NCBI GenBank assembly: GCA_013327885.1
Contig: JABUMY010000016.1
Location: 62,001 to 126,000 of the forward strand
Direction of reading: 5' to 3'
Origin: Flavisolibacter longurius
GTDB taxonomy: Bacteria; Bacteroidota; Bacteroidia; Chitinophagales; Chitinophagaceae
Length of the DNA: 64,000 nt
The notes under the pieces: model-generated
Seen by the model: the letters and a program-made list of their open reading frames with translations, nothing else
What the model was told of the DNA's origin: nothing
Databases searched by the model: none
Program-made: the position numbers and the translations under genes
Shown: positions 63,301 to 64,000 of the stretch, in pieces
Position numbering within the stretch: position 1 is the first letter of the stretch
Layout: every line of letters begins with the position of its first letter

Positions 63301-63424
63301 CACGGGACAGAACCTGCTGACCTTTACCAGGCTCCGCAACCTTGACCCGGAAATTACCGACGGTAACGGCTGGTACTACCCGGTGCAGACCGTGTACAAT
63401 TTTGGCCTTAACATTCAGTTTTAA
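60323..63424 (+). CDS. susC: SusC/RagA family TonB-linked outer-membrane protein
   Basis: 1033 residues. Signal peptide, CarboxypepD_reg-like domain (about 25-105; VTGTVTRASNNEPLAGATVS), the SusC-typical LNEVVVVGYGAQRRGNVTGS, plug (ALQGRVAGVITKQG, PLYVIDGIVRG, SVLKDASSAAIFGVKGANGV) and a 22-strand barrel ending in TVYNFGLNIQF. Imports oligomers delivered by SusD, energised by TonB. The substrate is not evident because no glycoside hydrolase or peptidase is visible before the window ends. Confidence 0.95.
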   Translation: MTQKLRLILCLLALVCFLGKAEAQTIQVTGTVTRASNNEPLAGATVSVKGTGTATTTNEQGAFTINVPERGATLVVSFVGLTEQEMPVTGAGAMNFALQERSTGSLNEVVVVGYGAQRRGNVTGSIGTVTSRELVQAPVADLSNALQGRVAGVITKQGSGAPGGDGAGIFIRGVSTFGGGTEPLYVIDGIVRGRNDFTQLDASEVESVSVLKDASSAAIFGVKGANGVVLVTTKRGRAGRITANYSVNYGVQRVTKFNDNLGSYEYSTLLNEALLNDGLPLAFTNDEIEKFRNGADPILYPNTNWQRLVLGGTAPQMQHNLSLSGGTDRVRYFASLGYLDQDGLYSSLNFKRYNLRSNLDMNVTKTTRFSLDISGRIENRNSPTTGISQIFEHTLRNPPTIPAEYPGVGYAQVGSYVNTLRAIDPAAGYNSTESNVILTNIQLEQQIPWVKGLSVKAVVAHDRSLNFTKRWSDNVYLYTKNPSTGNFDRSPYQNPSLSETFEQWKATELQGHLNYNNRFGRHGVSALVLAIQKETPYNRLFASRSGYEFSIFDVLSQGPATNPSGDITEVIQGNRDRTALRSLAGRINYDYDGKYLFQASLRRDESENFAPGYRTGYFPAFSVGWVVTNESFMNDARSFLDYLKLRGSWGKLGNDAIGGSRFLYLARYNTVNNNYGFGGTIVPGLNPTAANPIVAWEESAKTDIGFDARLWNGLLGLEVSFFSEHRTGILATRSAQIPSSYGGPLPAENIGEARNKGVEITATHLRTLSKNFSYNLRGNITFTKNEIEYAAQAENVPDAFKVAGRPIGSYYGYKAIGIIKDEATLQAYGKTTQFPHGLGDIMYEDVNKDGKIDNADRQWLSSGNIPQVVYGIAGGVNFRGFEVNFLLQGATRVNQQLINNAGFAFFNGGRVTAEWLDRWTPDNPNAKFPRLTTNATASTNNYHVPDGPPYGIGGNSFWIEDASYLRLKNLELAYTFRPDFLSRIGASQLRVYATGQNLLTFTRLRNLDPEITDGNGWYYPVQTVYNFGLNIQF

Positions 63425-63466
63425 CCCTTCGGAAAAATTACCTAACGCACTAAAAGATTTGCTTGT

Positions 63467-64000
63467 ATGCTAGCAAGAAAAATAAAATGGATCGCCGGTG
63501 TTTTGGCCATTGCAACCATCGCCGGTTCCTGTAAAAAAGATTTCCTGGATGTGTACCCGAACGATGCACTTTCGGATGCTACCGTTTGGACGGACCTGCA
63601 ATTTGTCAACCGCTTTTTGAACAATATTTACGGTACGCTGCCCAACGGTTTTGCCCGTGCCGACCAGGGTGTCAGCAATGGCTGGGCCCGCGGCATGAGC
63701 ATGTTTGCCATGGCCACCGATGATGCCGAGGCCAATAACCTGGCGGCTTCAACCCATACCCTCAACCAGGGTGTGATACCTACCACCTGGGGTTATGCCG
63801 AAGACATGTGGGTACAGCATTATGCCCTGATCCGCAAATGCAATATTTTCCTGGAAAGAATAGACGCTGTTCCCGGTGATGCTGCTATCAAAAACCGCAT
63901 GAAGGGCGAAGTGTTGTTCCTGCGGGCCTTTGCCTACGAAGAATTGATCAAGTGTTTTGGCGGCGTTCCGCTGATGCTGAAAGCCGGTACGCCGGATGAA
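63467..64000 (+). CDS. susD: SusD/RagB family nutrient-binding lipoprotein, 3' end outside the window
   Basis: 178 residues visible. Lipoprotein signal with lipobox IAGSCKKDFLDVYPND, then the SusD-like N-terminal region (VWTDLQFVNRFLNNIYGTLP) and TPR-like helices (ALIRKCNIFLERIDAV, FLRAFAYEELIKCFGGVPLM), the last being the strongly conserved RAFAYxxLxxxFGGVPL signature. Starts 43 bases after susC. It caps the SusC barrel at the outer membrane. Confidence 0.93.
   Translation, partial: MLARKIKWIAGVLAIATIAGSCKKDFLDVYPNDALSDATVWTDLQFVNRFLNNIYGTLPNGFARADQGVSNGWARGMSMFAMATDDAEANNLAASTHTLNQGVIPTTWGYAEDMWVQHYALIRKCNIFLERIDAVPGDAAIKNRMKGEVLFLRAFAYEELIKCFGGVPLMLKAGTPDE

Overview
The window looks like a chromosomal segment from a member of the Bacteroidota, most likely family Chitinophagaceae. 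The signs are a SusC/SusD pair beside a propeller/triple-tyrosine/LuxR-type regulator, CarboxypepD_reg-like TonB receptors, a B12-dependent ribonucleotide reductase, two tandem ClpP genes, head-GIN and GxxExxY proteins, no clear Shine-Dalgarno sequences, and at least one promoter of the Bacteroidota TTTG-N19-TAnnTTT type. The genus assignment is inference; no rRNA or tRNA gene is visible.

Layout. 0-13 kb: purA (5' end cut off), an extremely acidic small protein, pabB, then a leftward block (rplS, tatA, gatA, a lytic transglycosylase), a small S23/Avd-like four-helix-bundle gene, rny, a hypoxanthine/uracil-DNA glycosylase, zapA, a coiled-coil protein and pheT. 13-22 kb: dnaB, rsmE, pyrD, a secreted protein, a thiolase, a CheY-like regulator, and a small His/Cys-rich exported protein with a TonB receptor. 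22-32 kb: an MsbA-like ABC exporter, a run of glycosyltransferases and related genes (surface glycan assembly), and the YifB/ComM ATPase. 32-36 kb: class II ribonucleotide reductase. 36-43 kb: an ScyD/ScyE-like lipoprotein, an unusual secreted-protein cluster bracketed by two small paralogues, and clpX. 43-49 kb: a 1.1 kb repeat-filled gap, two clpP genes, a GxxExxY nuclease-like gene, a rhomboid protease, a lipid kinase and a head-GIN lipoprotein. 49-55 kb: guaA, a periplasmic-binding protein, and the ligase-associated exonuclease with its ATP-dependent DNA ligase. 56-64 kb: a membrane regulator divergent from a PKD lipoprotein, SusC and SusD (3' end cut off).

The most unusual layer is the repeats. 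Low-complexity repeats (GTGAGTGG-, GTTTGGGGTT-, GCTGCTGGC-, CGCAGAGAA-, GTTGATAGG-types) are scattered through the window. Two of them occur as inverted flanks that tightly enclose small orphan genes: a PD-(D/E)XK-like GxxExxY gene and an S23/Avd-like gene. Others form intergenic hairpins or abut stop codons exactly. Four lie in frame inside core genes (guaA, nrdJ, pyrD, rsmE); three of those share the core ACGCCAAAC. I propose, as inference, a REP/RAYT-like relationship in which the small flanked genes are connected with how these repeats spread. A second layer consists of GC-rich palindromic modules, including a 70 bp inverted repeat that supplies the stop codons of two convergent genes and a related composite module inside the clpPP-clpX block.
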